Shown one piece after another: positions 1 through 9,615 of a stretch of DNA of 37,262 nt. The DNA is from Porticoccaceae bacterium (GTDB lineage Bacteria > Pseudomonadota > Gammaproteobacteria > Pseudomonadales > Porticoccaceae): NCBI GenBank assembly GCA_012960115.1, contig DUBX01000044.1, positions 26,604 to 63,865 on the forward strand. Direction: 5' to 3'. Below the pieces are notes generated by a model. The model searched no databases, was not told the DNA's origin, and worked only from the letters and a program-made list of their open reading frames with translations. The first letter of the stretch is position 1. Each line of letters opens with the position of its first letter. The position numbers and the translations under genes were made by a program.

Positions 1-1764
1 CGGAATTTGAAGTACGCGAGTGTAATAAAAAGCCGAATGCCCAGGGTTAAAATCAGGATCAACCCACAGCACTGCCAGTTCAGCTTGGCCAATGGTGTTG
101 GTATAACGACCAGACTTTAAATCAACCGTATTGCCAACCTCTGGCAACTCTCCTTCGGCATTCAATTCTCTATTATCCGACCAAGCGACGTTATACACTT
201 TCTCTTGTTGTTGACCGCTATTATCAATCCAGCCCTTGACGACCTGGACCCGATCTAAATTGGCATCAACAGGACCTTTGACCGCTCTGATGAGAAAACT
301 AGGCGCCTTATTATCCTCGTCAGTAGCTGTCAGATCACCGCCCATTGGAACGCCGTACTGGTTACCAATGCCGCCAAAATCCTCAGCCATCGCTGCATTC
401 TCTGGAAAATCCCATCCAGCGAACATCTGCACGCGCATACGAGGGCCTGATGTTGCATAAACCTCTTTACGTTTAAAAGCCGCATAGAGGGCTTCGCGTG
501 TATTTTCTGTGGCCCACACTGCTGCCACACCCGAGGCTGACATATCCCAACCATTACTACTTACTGGGGTTATACCTCCCCGCTCTTTTGTTTCTGGGGT
601 GGAGTCCTTGGCCATTTTTCCCCAAAAATTACCCTCTTCTGACGAAGAAAGACCTGAGTGAGCATCAGTTGACCCTATCAATCCAAATTTATAGGGATTG
701 ACGCCAATTTTCTGACCAATAGCTAAGCCCTTTTTAAGTGCTGGTCGAATAAAATCAGCTTCACTTGGAACATACCCTGCCTGGCCTTGCTGAATGTAGT
801 GCTCATAATTTTCAAAATCAGCGAACGTATCATCCGGCGAAAAATCACTGTGCGTTTCGCTATCGCCCTTAATTTGCGTGACCTCAGCGACAGGCTCCCA
901 CTTAATTCTGCGCCGAGCATAGTCTGCATCGATGGGTTGGCCTCGCAAGGTTGTGTCGTCAAACATATAACCTTTGGAAATATTGGAGTTATGAGGAATT
1001 GCAAGAAACCGAGTGCCGGTGCGTTGCTGTGTGTCATCTAACCACTGCCAAAGGTCCTCTGGATACTGACTTTGATCGGAGCCATAGGGTAAAAATTGTT
1101 TAGCTTTATCAGCGCCATCCGGCGTAATCACAATTCGGTGTAAATTAGCCCCCACAGGAATTGAACTCCACTCCCACCCCAATAAACTCGTGAATGTACC
1201 AGGTTCATTATGGCGTTCTGCTGCATCGACAATATCATGCCAAGCAAGGGTAGACGTTTTAGTGGTATCGCCAAAAATACCGACATCTGAAATATTATTA
1301 CTGGGGTCTTTAACGGGGTCACCATGGCCATCGTTTGAGGCGTTCTTAGGTAAAAATCGACCAAAAAATTGCAGCCCAGTGTCATCGTCGATAGCTTGAT
1401 TCATCAGCCTAAAGGCATACCAACGCTTCAAACTAGCCCACCATCCAAGATCTTCACTTACGAATTTATCATTACGAACGGCCCGCATAACACCCAACAT
1501 CTCCGCATGATCTGAGACCACCAAGAAATCTAACGGAGTATTAATTTGAACTCGCGTGCGGTTATAAGGATGAATGACAGGCTGGCCCTTAGCCCAACGA
1601 TAGGCGGTGTCGGGATCGGCACTATGGTTGTTATTTAAAAATGCGTCAAAAGAATAGGAGCTATGCAGGTGAGTATCGCCAAAATAGACCTGTTTTTCTG
1701 ACTCCGCTGCCACCACCATGCTAATAGCCAAGCCACAGATAAGCGCTGTTGTTTTTATCATCAT
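1..1764 (-). CDS. DUF3604 domain protein, exported PHP-like hydrolase (3' end off the window)
   Basis: The frame is open from the double ATG at 1764 to the left edge (588 codons), so the C-terminus is missing. A GGGGAA ribosome site lies just upstream of the start. Residues 1-20 form a signal peptide (MMIKTT, hydrophobic core, VVAA), so the protein should be periplasmic. Metal-binding signatures of the PHP-like fold are visible: GDTHLHSSYSFDA (about residues 29-41), later VVSDHAEMLG, and LIGSTDAHSG towards the C-terminus. These are the hallmarks of DUF3604, a family of unknown substrate that often resembles metal-dependent phosphoesterases. The small membrane-protein gene ends only 25 bases upstream on the same strand, so the two may be co-transcribed. 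The family assignment is confident; the reaction is unknown. Confidence 0.85.
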   Translation of the reverse strand, partial: MMIKTTALICGLAISMVVAAESEKQVYFGDTHLHSSYSFDAFLNNNHSADPDTAYRWAKGQPVIHPYNRTRVQINTPLDFLVVSDHAEMLGVMRAVRNDKFVSEDLGWWASLKRWYAFRLMNQAIDDDTGLQFFGRFLPKNASNDGHGDPVKDPSNNISDVGIFGDTTKTSTLAWHDIVDAAERHNEPGTFTSLLGWEWSSIPVGANLHRIVITPDGADKAKQFLPYGSDQSQYPEDLWQWLDDTQQRTGTRFLAIPHNSNISKGYMFDDTTLRGQPIDADYARRRIKWEPVAEVTQIKGDSETHSDFSPDDTFADFENYEHYIQQGQAGYVPSEADFIRPALKKGLAIGQKIGVNPYKFGLIGSTDAHSGLSSSEEGNFWGKMAKDSTPETKERGGITPVSSNGWDMSASGVAAVWATENTREALYAAFKRKEVYATSGPRMRVQMFAGWDFPENAAMAEDFGGIGNQYGVPMGGDLTATDEDNKAPSFLIRAVKGPVDANLDRVQVVKGWIDNSGQQQEKVYNVAWSDNRELNAEGELPEVGNTVDLKSGRYTNTIGQAELAVLWVDPDFNPGHSAFYYTRVLQIP

Positions 1765-1789
1765 TATTTTATTCCCCTTTGATAATATT

Positions 1790-2158
1790 CTAAAGAGTGC
1801 GTCGTGCTCTCTCAAGTAACACTAAACCCACCAATTCAATCACGATCGAGCGAATAGCATCCTGTGTTAGTCCATCTAATACGACATGAACCATACGTCC
1901 AAACAAAATAGCGCATAGAAAAACCACGGGGACTGCCAACCACTTAGCGTTTCCCGGCCGAGATCCATATAGTGTAAAGGCAGCTAACGACAAAAAGGCA
2001 CCACCAAGATCGCCGCGCAGTGTCCCCATACCATGGCTCTGAATCGCTCTAACTGAAAAATAGGGCTCCATTATCGCTGGGGAAAAAACGAACGCCAATC
2101 CACCCAGTAACATCAATAACCCCGCTAAAACGGTTAAACCCTGCAATCCCATTTTCAT
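1790..2158 (-). CDS. small DUF4345-like integral membrane protein
   Basis: A protein of about 122 residues with roughly four hydrophobic segments. It carries the pattern LRGDLGGAFL in the middle and GRMVHVVLDG before the last segment, which resembles the DUF4345 family of four-helix membrane proteins of unknown function. I chose the ATG at 2158 because AGGGAT stands six bases upstream. An in-frame ATG at 2191 would add 11 residues but has no evident ribosome site. It lies directly upstream of the DUF3604 gene on the same strand and diverges from the permease gene across about 280 bases. Its role is unknown; the family call rests on motif memory only. Confidence 0.7.
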   Translation of the reverse strand: MKMGLQGLTVLAGLLMLLGGLAFVFSPAIMEPYFSVRAIQSHGMGTLRGDLGGAFLSLAAFTLYGSRPGNAKWLAVPVVFLCAILFGRMVHVVLDGLTQDAIRSIVIELVGLVLLERARRTL

Positions 2159-2441
2159 AGATATCCCTATTATTTTAGCTTTATTATGCATCTAAACGGA
2201 GTTTACTCAGTTTGTCTTACTTAACCTTCAAAGGTGTTTTGAGTTTGTAGTGTAATATCTATCGAAAATGAATACCTGTCATATTCGGACGCATTTAATA
2301 CGTGCATAGGAGTGCTGGGTTAAATCGATTGATTATCTTATGACCTTATAGGTGTCATTACAATGGTGCGCGGAATTTACTGCACTCAATCTCAAGCTCC
2401 TGTAAAGTGCGAAAAACTGAGCATTAAGTTACCGGATAGTC

Positions 2442-3743
2442 ATGCAAAAATTCTCAAAAACTACGGGCATCTCGGTGGTGATCGCCAACATGGTGGGCAC
2501 AGGCGTGTTTACCAGCCTGGGTTTTCAGCTGCTGGGCATTCAATCTTTCTTTGTCTTGATGATGCTATGGTTTATTGGCGGTTTAACCGCTCTATGTGGC
2601 GCGCTAACCTATGCTGAACTCGGTGCAAACTTACCACGCTCAGGTGGTGAATATAATTTTCTAGGTCGGCTCTATCATCCCTGCGCCGGCTTTATTTCGG
2701 GCTGGGTCTCTGCAACTGTTGGATTTGCCGCGCCGGTGGCCTTGGCCGCCATGACTTTTGGCGCCTATCTGTCGGCGGTATTCCCTGGACTATCTGGAAC
2801 CTTGTCGGCAGTGACCTTAGTTGTATTGCTCACCATTGCCCATTGCCTTTCCCATAGCACGAGCAGTAAGGTACAACAGGTTTTTACAGTGTTGAAAGTA
2901 CTCTTGATTTTGTTGTTTTGCCTGATTCTTTTTGTCTGGGGAAACAGCCCGCAGGCCATCAATTTAATGCCTCAAGCAGGCGATGAGACGCTTTTATTCG
3001 GTGGGGCTTTCGCCGTGGCTCTAATCTATGTGAACTACGCTTACACTGGCTGGAATGCAGTCACCTATGTCACCAGTGAACTGGACAACCCACAACGCAG
3101 CCTACCCATCGTTTTATTTTTCGGAACCGGCACCGTTATGGTTCTTTATTTACTGCTGAACTTTACTTTCTTAAACTCAGCGCCGATTAACATATTAGAG
3201 GGTAAGTTAGAGATCGGATTGATCGCTGCTGAACATGCTCTAGGCGGCAATGCCGGAAAAATTATGGGAGGCGTTTTGGCCTTACTGCTTATCTCAACGG
3301 TCAGTGCTATGACGATGGCCGGCCCGCGCGTATTACAAGTCATTGGGGAAGACTTTACGCTGTTCAATAAACTCAGTGGCGTCAACGGCGCCGGAATACC
3401 TGCTACTGCAATTGTCTTTCAATGCCTGCTGGCAATCACCTTTATTGTTAGCGCAACCTTCGAGTCGGTGCTGATTTTCTCGAGCTTCGTACTAGGTATT
3501 AATACCTTATTTTCGGTGATCGGTGTTTTTGTACTGCGCTATAAAAAACTTAATGTGGAAGGCGCATACCGTACATTTGGATACCCTGTGGTTCCTTTGA
3601 TCTATCTGGCGGTCACTTTATGGACTCTTGCCTACGTTTTAATTTCACGTCCACAAGAGGGTTTGATTGGATTAGCCATTATTGTTGCGGGTGGACTTGT
3701 CTATGCAGTCACTGCAAATAAAGAGCAATATTCGGGTCGATAA
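2442..3743 (+). CDS. APC-superfamily amino acid permease
   Basis: A 433-residue inner-membrane transporter with about 12 hydrophobic segments, the normal length for amino acid-polyamine-organocation permeases. The first helix carries NMVGTGVFT (residues 16-24), the unwound substrate-binding GxGxF-type motif of the family. The segment TYAELGANLPRSGGEY follows helix 2, as in other APC carriers. It probably imports an amino acid by cation symport or exchange; the substrate cannot be read from sequence. Translation is taken from the ATG at 2442, with a weak CGGA ahead of it. It stands alone, divergent from the DUF4345-like gene and convergent with the aldehyde dehydrogenase. Confidence 0.88.
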   Translation: MQKFSKTTGISVVIANMVGTGVFTSLGFQLLGIQSFFVLMMLWFIGGLTALCGALTYAELGANLPRSGGEYNFLGRLYHPCAGFISGWVSATVGFAAPVALAAMTFGAYLSAVFPGLSGTLSAVTLVVLLTIAHCLSHSTSSKVQQVFTVLKVLLILLFCLILFVWGNSPQAINLMPQAGDETLLFGGAFAVALIYVNYAYTGWNAVTYVTSELDNPQRSLPIVLFFGTGTVMVLYLLLNFTFLNSAPINILEGKLEIGLIAAEHALGGNAGKIMGGVLALLLISTVSAMTMAGPRVLQVIGEDFTLFNKLSGVNGAGIPATAIVFQCLLAITFIVSATFESVLIFSSFVLGINTLFSVIGVFVLRYKKLNVEGAYRTFGYPVVPLIYLAVTLWTLAYVLISRPQEGLIGLAIIVAGGLVYAVTANKEQYSGR

Positions 3744-3859
3744 TGTCGCGGCTGTCGAAGACACTGTCTTTATAGGCTCCAACAACCGAACAATACCAAC
3801 CCTTAGTGGCCGATCAAGCATGTTTTTTATGCTTGGAAACATGCCTCAGAATAATCCTG

Positions 3860-5278
3860 TTAGCTAGTTATCCCTTTTATTTCCAAGTAATCATCAAAAC
3901 CAAACTCGCCCCACTCTCTGCCATTACCTGATTGCTTGTATCCCCCAAATGGCGCGGCATAATCCTGAGAGGCACTATTTACACTTACCATACCAGCCCG
4001 CAATTGCCCCCCCACTCGCTGAGCTCGCTCATCACTAGAAGTGCTGAAATAGGCCGCCAGCCCATAAGGGGTGTCATTGGCGATTTCTATGGCTTGCTCC
4101 TCAGTATCAAACGGAATCATAGTCAACACAGGTCCGAATATTTCCTCCTGCGCAATCGTCATTTGATTGTTAACCCCAGCAAAAACCGTTGGCTTTACGA
4201 AATAACCAGAATCAAATCCTTCAGGCTTGCCTAAACCTCCGGTCACCAATTTTGCGCCTTCTGAAATACCTTTTTCAATTAGTCCCTGCACCCTTTCAAA
4301 CTGCACTCGACTAGACAATGGCCCTATATGCCCCCCTTGACTAGTGGGCTCATCAACCACAACGCTCTCTGCTGCCTGTTTTGCAATCTCAACAGCCTGA
4401 TCATAAACCGAAGACTGCACTAACATTCGTGAAGGCGCATTACAGGACTGTCCAGTATTACTCATCATGTTCATAACACCGCCACTAACTGCACTCTCGA
4501 GGTCCGCATCTTCAAAAATGATGTTAGGTGACTTGCCGCCCAGCTCTTGAGTCACTCTTTTGACTGTTGGAGCGGCCGCTTGAGCCACTAATATTCCAGC
4601 TCGTGTGGAGCCTGTAAAAGAAACCATATCAACATCAGGATGACTAGCAATTACAGCACCTACATTGGGTCCATCGCCATTAACCATATTGTAAACACCT
4701 GCGGGAAACCCAGCTTGGTGCATTATTTCGGTGAACAAATAGCCCGATATTGGTGCAATTTCGCTGGGTTTAAGTACCATGGTGCATCCAGTCGCTAGGG
4801 CTGGTGCAACCTTGCAACTGATCTGATTAATAGGCCAATTCCAAGGGGTAATAAAACCACAAACGCCAATCGGCTCTTTCACAATTCGTGTGTTGCCAAC
4901 TTGACGCTCAAATTCAAATTTCTTTAATGCTTCCAACGCAGCATTTATGTGCCCGCGACCACAGTCTGCCTGGGCAGCAGTAGCGAAAGAAATCGGCGCA
5001 CCCATCTCCACGGAAATAGCGACCGACATCTCGTCGTAACGCTCCATGTAGATTTGTAGGAGTTTCTCCATTAAGGAAACCCGCTCCTCGACACTGGTCT
5101 GCGAGTAACTTGCGAACGCCCGCTTAGCCGCAGCAACCGCCAAATTAACATCGGTATCACCACCAAGAGAGATCGTCGCAACCATCTCTTCGTTGGCTGG
5201 ATTTTCAACCTCCAGGTCATTGCTGTGAGTTGGATCAACCCACTCGCCATTAATATAAAACTTGCGTAAATCCTTCAT
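3860..5278 (-). CDS. NAD(P)-dependent aldehyde dehydrogenase
   Basis: A 472-residue enzyme of the aldehyde dehydrogenase superfamily, oxidising an aldehyde to its acid with NAD(P). Visible landmarks are PWNWP (145-149, with oxyanion Asn147), KPSE with Lys170, the dinucleotide-binding FTGSTRAG (221-228), the general base Glu245 in ELGGKSP, and the nucleophile Cys279 in GQSCNAP. All catalytic residues are present. The ATG at 5278 is preferred because GAGAGG lies six to seven bases upstream; a GTG two codons earlier (5284) is also open. No neighbouring gene suggests the natural aldehyde. Length is typical of the family. Confidence 0.92.
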   Translation of the reverse strand: MKDLRKFYINGEWVDPTHSNDLEVENPANEEMVATISLGGDTDVNLAVAAAKRAFASYSQTSVEERVSLMEKLLQIYMERYDEMSVAISVEMGAPISFATAAQADCGRGHINAALEALKKFEFERQVGNTRIVKEPIGVCGFITPWNWPINQISCKVAPALATGCTMVLKPSEIAPISGYLFTEIMHQAGFPAGVYNMVNGDGPNVGAVIASHPDVDMVSFTGSTRAGILVAQAAAPTVKRVTQELGGKSPNIIFEDADLESAVSGGVMNMMSNTGQSCNAPSRMLVQSSVYDQAVEIAKQAAESVVVDEPTSQGGHIGPLSSRVQFERVQGLIEKGISEGAKLVTGGLGKPEGFDSGYFVKPTVFAGVNNQMTIAQEEIFGPVLTMIPFDTEEQAIEIANDTPYGLAAYFSTSSDERAQRVGGQLRAGMVSVNSASQDYAAPFGGYKQSGNGREWGEFGFDDYLEIKGITS

Positions 5279-5367
5279 AAACACCTCTCATAAACCATTT
5301 CGTAAACTCAACATAACTGCACTTTAAACCAATAAGATCGATTACTCATATACCCTATCGGGGGTTT

Positions 5368-5799
5368 CTATTCTAAAAGTGCCTCGATAGAAGCAAATGT
5401 CTGAGGACCGATCAATCGATGCAATAACTTACCCTCGGGACTAATAATCAGCGTCTCCGGAAGTATAGTGACAGGCTCAAGCCCCCAAATAGCCCGCGGA
5501 TCTCCAACCAGACTAGGAAATTCAATACCCAACTTTTCTATTTCACCCAATAATTCTTGACCCTGAGAACCATCAAAATTAACGCCCACCACAGTGACTG
5601 TTTCAGTATGATGAGATGCCAACTCGTTAAGTTCAGGGATTTCTTTGCGGCAAGGTGCACACCAAATCGCCCAATAATTAATCACGATTAATTTTTCGGG
5701 GTTCGCAAGGTTGAGAATGCCGCCTTGCACTAAAGGGTAATTGGCCTCGCTTGAACAGCCAAACAGCAAACAAGTCGCCAGCATCATTCTTTTTAACAT
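5368..5799 (-). CDS. TlpA-like thioredoxin-fold lipoprotein
   Basis: A 143-residue protein. It starts MLKRMM and has a lipobox LLFGC, with Cys15 the likely lipidated residue, so it is probably membrane-anchored in the periplasm. The redox motif WCAPC is at residues 46-50, preceded by the VINYWA strand typical of the TlpA/ResA family. It is likely to reduce or maintain cysteines in exported proteins or in cytochrome c assembly (family knowledge; the partner is not known). The ATG at 5799 was chosen because GGAAAG precedes it and it opens exactly at a signal peptide; the frame stays open to 5967 but that extension has no export signal at its start. It diverges from the arsC-wrbA block. Confidence 0.87.
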   Translation of the reverse strand: MLKRMMLATCLLFGCSSEANYPLVQGGILNLANPEKLIVINYWAIWCAPCRKEIPELNELASHHTETVTVVGVNFDGSQGQELLGEIEKLGIEFPSLVGDPRAIWGLEPVTILPETLIISPEGKLLHRLIGPQTFASIEALLE

Positions 5800-6020
5800 A
5801 AAATTTTCTTTCCACTTATTGCCAATATAATGACAGCAGGTTACCGGTAACGAAAAATGGTTCATTACACAGCTAAGGCTTTTATTACTGCATCTCGGTT
5901 TCGAGCGCAGTCTAATCAAGACGCCACAGTTTACACCATATGATTTAGTTGAAGTAGCGAGAATCATGTGAAATCAGTGCGTCGATCAGCAGGCTTTATG
6001 GACATGTCTTTTGGTTTTTC

Positions 6021-6048
6021 TTGATTGGCCTTACAATGAGTGTAAATT
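6021..6048 (+). promoter_or_regulatory. candidate sigma-70 promoter for arsC-wrbA
   Basis: TTGATT (6021-6026) and TAAATT (6043-6048) are separated by 16 bases, 20 bases before the arsC start. It is a reasonable but unremarkable match to the housekeeping consensus, found by eye in the 268-base gap between the divergent tlpA-like and arsC genes. Confidence 0.3.
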
Positions 6049-6067
6049 CGCAATCCTATTAAATTCC

Positions 6068-7008
<941 letters not shown>

Positions 7009-7038
7009 AATACATTTTACGAACCCTAACATTAAATA

Positions 7039-7401
7039 ATGACAAGGCATCCAATCTTGAAAATTGAATCAATATTATCTACCGCACAACTTACCACCCG
7101 CGGGAGCTTTTTTATCTTGCTCATTACGCTGACAGTAAATCTTTGGCAGCAACATGCACCTGGCGTGATTTACTTTTTATACCTACTACCGCTGGTAATC
7201 TTCATCCCTGGAATTATTAGAGGTGAAACACGCACTCTAATCTGGCTAGGCTTTGTGCTCTTGCTATACTTTGCTATAGCCATCGCCAAGATAAGCAAGC
7301 CAGAACCATTAGTTCTAGATATGATAGAGCTAGCGTTGACTGTTATATTATTTAGTTCAGCCTCTGTAACAGCGCGCGTGAAACAAAAACATAACCTGTG
7401 A
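7039..7401 (+). CDS. DUF2069 domain membrane protein
   Basis: A 120-residue inner-membrane protein with about four hydrophobic segments, around residues 22-37, 43-60, 66-85 and 92-110. The PLVIFIPGIIRGETRTLIW stretch and overall layout fit DUF2069, a short family found next to wrbA in gammaproteobacteria. Its function is unknown. It starts 30 bases after wrbA and ends 30 bases before sppA, so it is probably read with both. Confidence 0.82.
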   Translation: MTRHPILKIESILSTAQLTTRGSFFILLITLTVNLWQQHAPGVIYFLYLLPLVIFIPGIIRGETRTLIWLGFVLLLYFAIAIAKISKPEPLVLDMIELALTVILFSSASVTARVKQKHNL

Positions 7402-7431
7402 TAACCCATAGGACTTTAAGAGGATCTTTAG

Positions 7432-9288
7432 ATGACCGAGAAAAAACCAGCCCTTTTCAAGCGTGCCTTTAGGGTACTTGGAAGTATTTTTAGCACTATT
7501 CGGAATATCTTTAGTTTTTTGATTATTGGTTTTTTTATCCTCGCTATTGGCGGTATGTTTGGTGAGAACCTACAGGCCATACCAGAGAAAGGTGCGCTTT
7601 ACCTTGCTCCGCAAGGATTTCTTGTTGATCAAAAAACCTATAAGGATCCTTTCAATCAGATTTTATTCCAAGATGATCAGCAAAATTCTGAAACACTCGT
7701 CAGAGATGTCGTTGAGGCAATAGACACGGCACTTGATGATGAAAGAATTACACATCTGCTTCTTGATACGGACTATATGGCCGGCGGCAGTCTGAGCAAA
7801 CTGGAAGAAATTGGCTCAGCTCTAAAGCGCTTTGGTGTCGAAAAAACGATTATTGCCATAGGCGATAACTTCACTCAATCACAATATTTTCTTGCTGCTC
7901 ACGCCGATGAAATTATGCTAAATCCGCTTGGTGGGGTAATGATAACCGGCTTTGGCTCTTATCGCAGTTACTTTAAAGAGGCCCTCGACAATTTGAAAAT
8001 CACAATGAACATTTTTCGTGCTGGACAATACAAAAGTGCAGTAGAGCCATTAATGGGCAATACCATGTCTCCTCAGGTACGTGATGAAACACAGCATTTA
8101 CTTGGAGACCTGTGGCAGTTCTATATTGCAGAGGTTGAAGGTTTGAGATTCCTTGAAACTGGCACTATTAATGACTATGCCAACAATCTTCATCTCACAC
8201 TGGCAGACAATGGTGGTGACTCGGCAGCACTTGCCAAAAAGATTGGATTAATTGATGTCATTGCTACTCGCACAGAGATCATCGGTTATTTGAACGATAA
8301 CATCCCAGGCTCAGAGGGCGAATTTGACAGCATCGACATGGATAGTTACCTCGCAAATATCAGGCTCAACACTCGCCAATCTTCTGACAAAGAAAACCAA
8401 ATTGCCCTAGTCGTAGCCAGCGGTACCATTATGGATGGTCAGCAACCTGAGGGAAGTATTGGAGGAGATACGCTTGCAGGTATTTTCACGGAATTGCGCG
8501 AAGACGAGGCTGTAAAGGCCGTTGTATTGCGCATTGATAGTGGTGGTGGCAGTGCTTTTGCCTCGGAGATTATTCGCGATTCCATCAATGCTACACGCAA
8601 GAAAGGAATCCCAGTGGTCGTTTCAATGAGCGGTGTCGCCGCTTCTGGAGGGTATTGGATTGCGGCAGAAACTGACCGAGTCTTGGCTATGTCGACGAGT
8701 ATAACAGGCTCAATTGGTGTTTGGGGGGTGATCCCAACTATCGACCAATCCCTCGCTAATTGGGGTATCTATTCAGATGGCGTTGGTACCACCGACATCT
8801 CGGCTATGATGAAAATTGATCGGCCCTTATCCCTGCAAACAAAAGCTATTTTCCAATCCGGTGTCGATAATATATACACTCGCTTTCTTGAACTTGTCGC
8901 TAACGGCCGTGGCTCGACACCTGCTGATGTCCACGAAATTGCTCAAGGCCGAGTTTGGACCGGCAATCAAGCATTAGCGAATGGTTTAATTGATGAACTA
9001 GGAGACCTCAATGATGCTATCGAAGTAGCCGCTGGACTTGCAAATATAGAGGACTATGAGATTGACTACCGCCGCAAACAGATGTCACCTATCGAAACCC
9101 TGTTAACTGAAATCAGCGGTAATGTCACCGAATCTCTGCACTACTTAGGATTAGGTTCTAATGTTAAAACGGCCATTCCTCAAAGCCTTCGGCGTTATGC
9201 CAAGAAGATCTTTGGCCCCCTGATAATGATCGACAATCTTAATGATCCCAGAGGACTTTATTTATACTGCGAAGACTGCCCTCTGTAG
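7432..9288 (+). CDS. sppA: signal peptide peptidase SppA, 67K type
   Basis: A 618-residue membrane-anchored serine protease that digests signal peptides left in the inner membrane. One N-terminal membrane helix (about residues 25-42) is followed by two tandem S49 peptidase domains, the double-length form seen in E. coli. The Ser-Lys dyad is intact: Lys201 in RAGQYKSAVEPL of the first domain and Ser405 in SGVAASGGYWIA of the second. A good AGAGGA ribosome site precedes the ATG. The gene sits between DUF2069 and hda, two genes that are often closer together in relatives, so it may be a later insertion into this block. Confidence 0.95.
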   Translation: MTEKKPALFKRAFRVLGSIFSTIRNIFSFLIIGFFILAIGGMFGENLQAIPEKGALYLAPQGFLVDQKTYKDPFNQILFQDDQQNSETLVRDVVEAIDTALDDERITHLLLDTDYMAGGSLSKLEEIGSALKRFGVEKTIIAIGDNFTQSQYFLAAHADEIMLNPLGGVMITGFGSYRSYFKEALDNLKITMNIFRAGQYKSAVEPLMGNTMSPQVRDETQHLLGDLWQFYIAEVEGLRFLETGTINDYANNLHLTLADNGGDSAALAKKIGLIDVIATRTEIIGYLNDNIPGSEGEFDSIDMDSYLANIRLNTRQSSDKENQIALVVASGTIMDGQQPEGSIGGDTLAGIFTELREDEAVKAVVLRIDSGGGSAFASEIIRDSINATRKKGIPVVVSMSGVAASGGYWIAAETDRVLAMSTSITGSIGVWGVIPTIDQSLANWGIYSDGVGTTDISAMMKIDRPLSLQTKAIFQSGVDNIYTRFLELVANGRGSTPADVHEIAQGRVWTGNQALANGLIDELGDLNDAIEVAAGLANIEDYEIDYRRKQMSPIETLLTEISGNVTESLHYLGLGSNVKTAIPQSLRRYAKKIFGPLIMIDNLNDPRGLYLYCEDCPL

Positions 9289-9313
9289 ACAACCCACACC
9301 AAACTCTCAGCCA

Positions 9314-9346
9314 ACAGAAAATCTCGAAATTCGAGGAGTTTTCTGT
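9314..9346 (+). terminator. imperfect hairpin after sppA, possible terminator
   Basis: An outer stem ACAGAAAA/TTTTCTGT (9314-9321 with 9339-9346) encloses an inner stem CTCGA/TCGAG (9323-9327 with 9331-9335). The T run lies in the stem instead of after it, so it is not a canonical intrinsic terminator. It lies 26 bases after the sppA stop and touches the start of the HD-GYP relic. Confidence 0.4.
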
Positions 9347-9532
9347 CATGAAATACCCCTAGCGGCGTGCATAGTAGCGTTAGTCGATGTGTTTGATGCC
9401 TTGGTTAACAAACGTTGCTATAAAGAAGCCTGGACTATTCAGCATGCGTTGGATTATTTGCAAGTTAATAAGGGAAAGCAGTTTGACCCAGAGGTGGTGG
9501 ACGCATTCGATCGACTAAACGCTCAGGGCTAA
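9345..9532 (+). pseudogene. remnant of an HD-GYP phosphodiesterase domain
   Basis: About 62 codons ending in TAA at 9532 encode what looks like the C-terminal tail of an HD-GYP domain (cyclic-di-GMP phosphodiesterase family): EIPLAACIVALVDVFDALV, then KRCYKEAW, ALDYLQ and GKQFDPEVVDAF. The metal-binding HD and GYP motifs, which lie upstream in the intact domain, are absent, and no upstream sequence restores them. Two usually conserved positions look altered (LAAR to LAAC, RPYK to RCYK). An ATG at 9242 inside sppA opens the same frame, but that is out of phase with sppA and unlikely to be real. This relic occupies most of the 327-base gap between sppA and hda; nothing recognisable lies in 9533-9615. 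Confidence 0.7.
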
Positions 9533-9615
9533 GTCGCAAAATTAATTAAAGACAGCGCGACATTAGAGCTAGGACTAGACTGATTCAAAACAGCACTAAT
9601 GGCTCAATATTAGCG

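Noticed and set aside
3816-3834. AAGCAT/ATGCTT hairpin between the permease and the aldehyde dehydrogenase as a terminator
   Set aside because: Six AT-rich pairs with a seven-base loop and no following T run; too weak to call.
5800-5967. Upstream extension of the TlpA-like protein by 56 residues
   Set aside because: The extension would bury the signal peptide and lipobox. The ATG at 5799 has a ribosome site and begins with a proper lipoprotein signal.
9242-9344. ORF starting inside the 3' end of sppA and running into the HD-GYP relic
   Set aside because: It is in another frame over intact sppA coding sequence; only the part after 9,345 shows homology.
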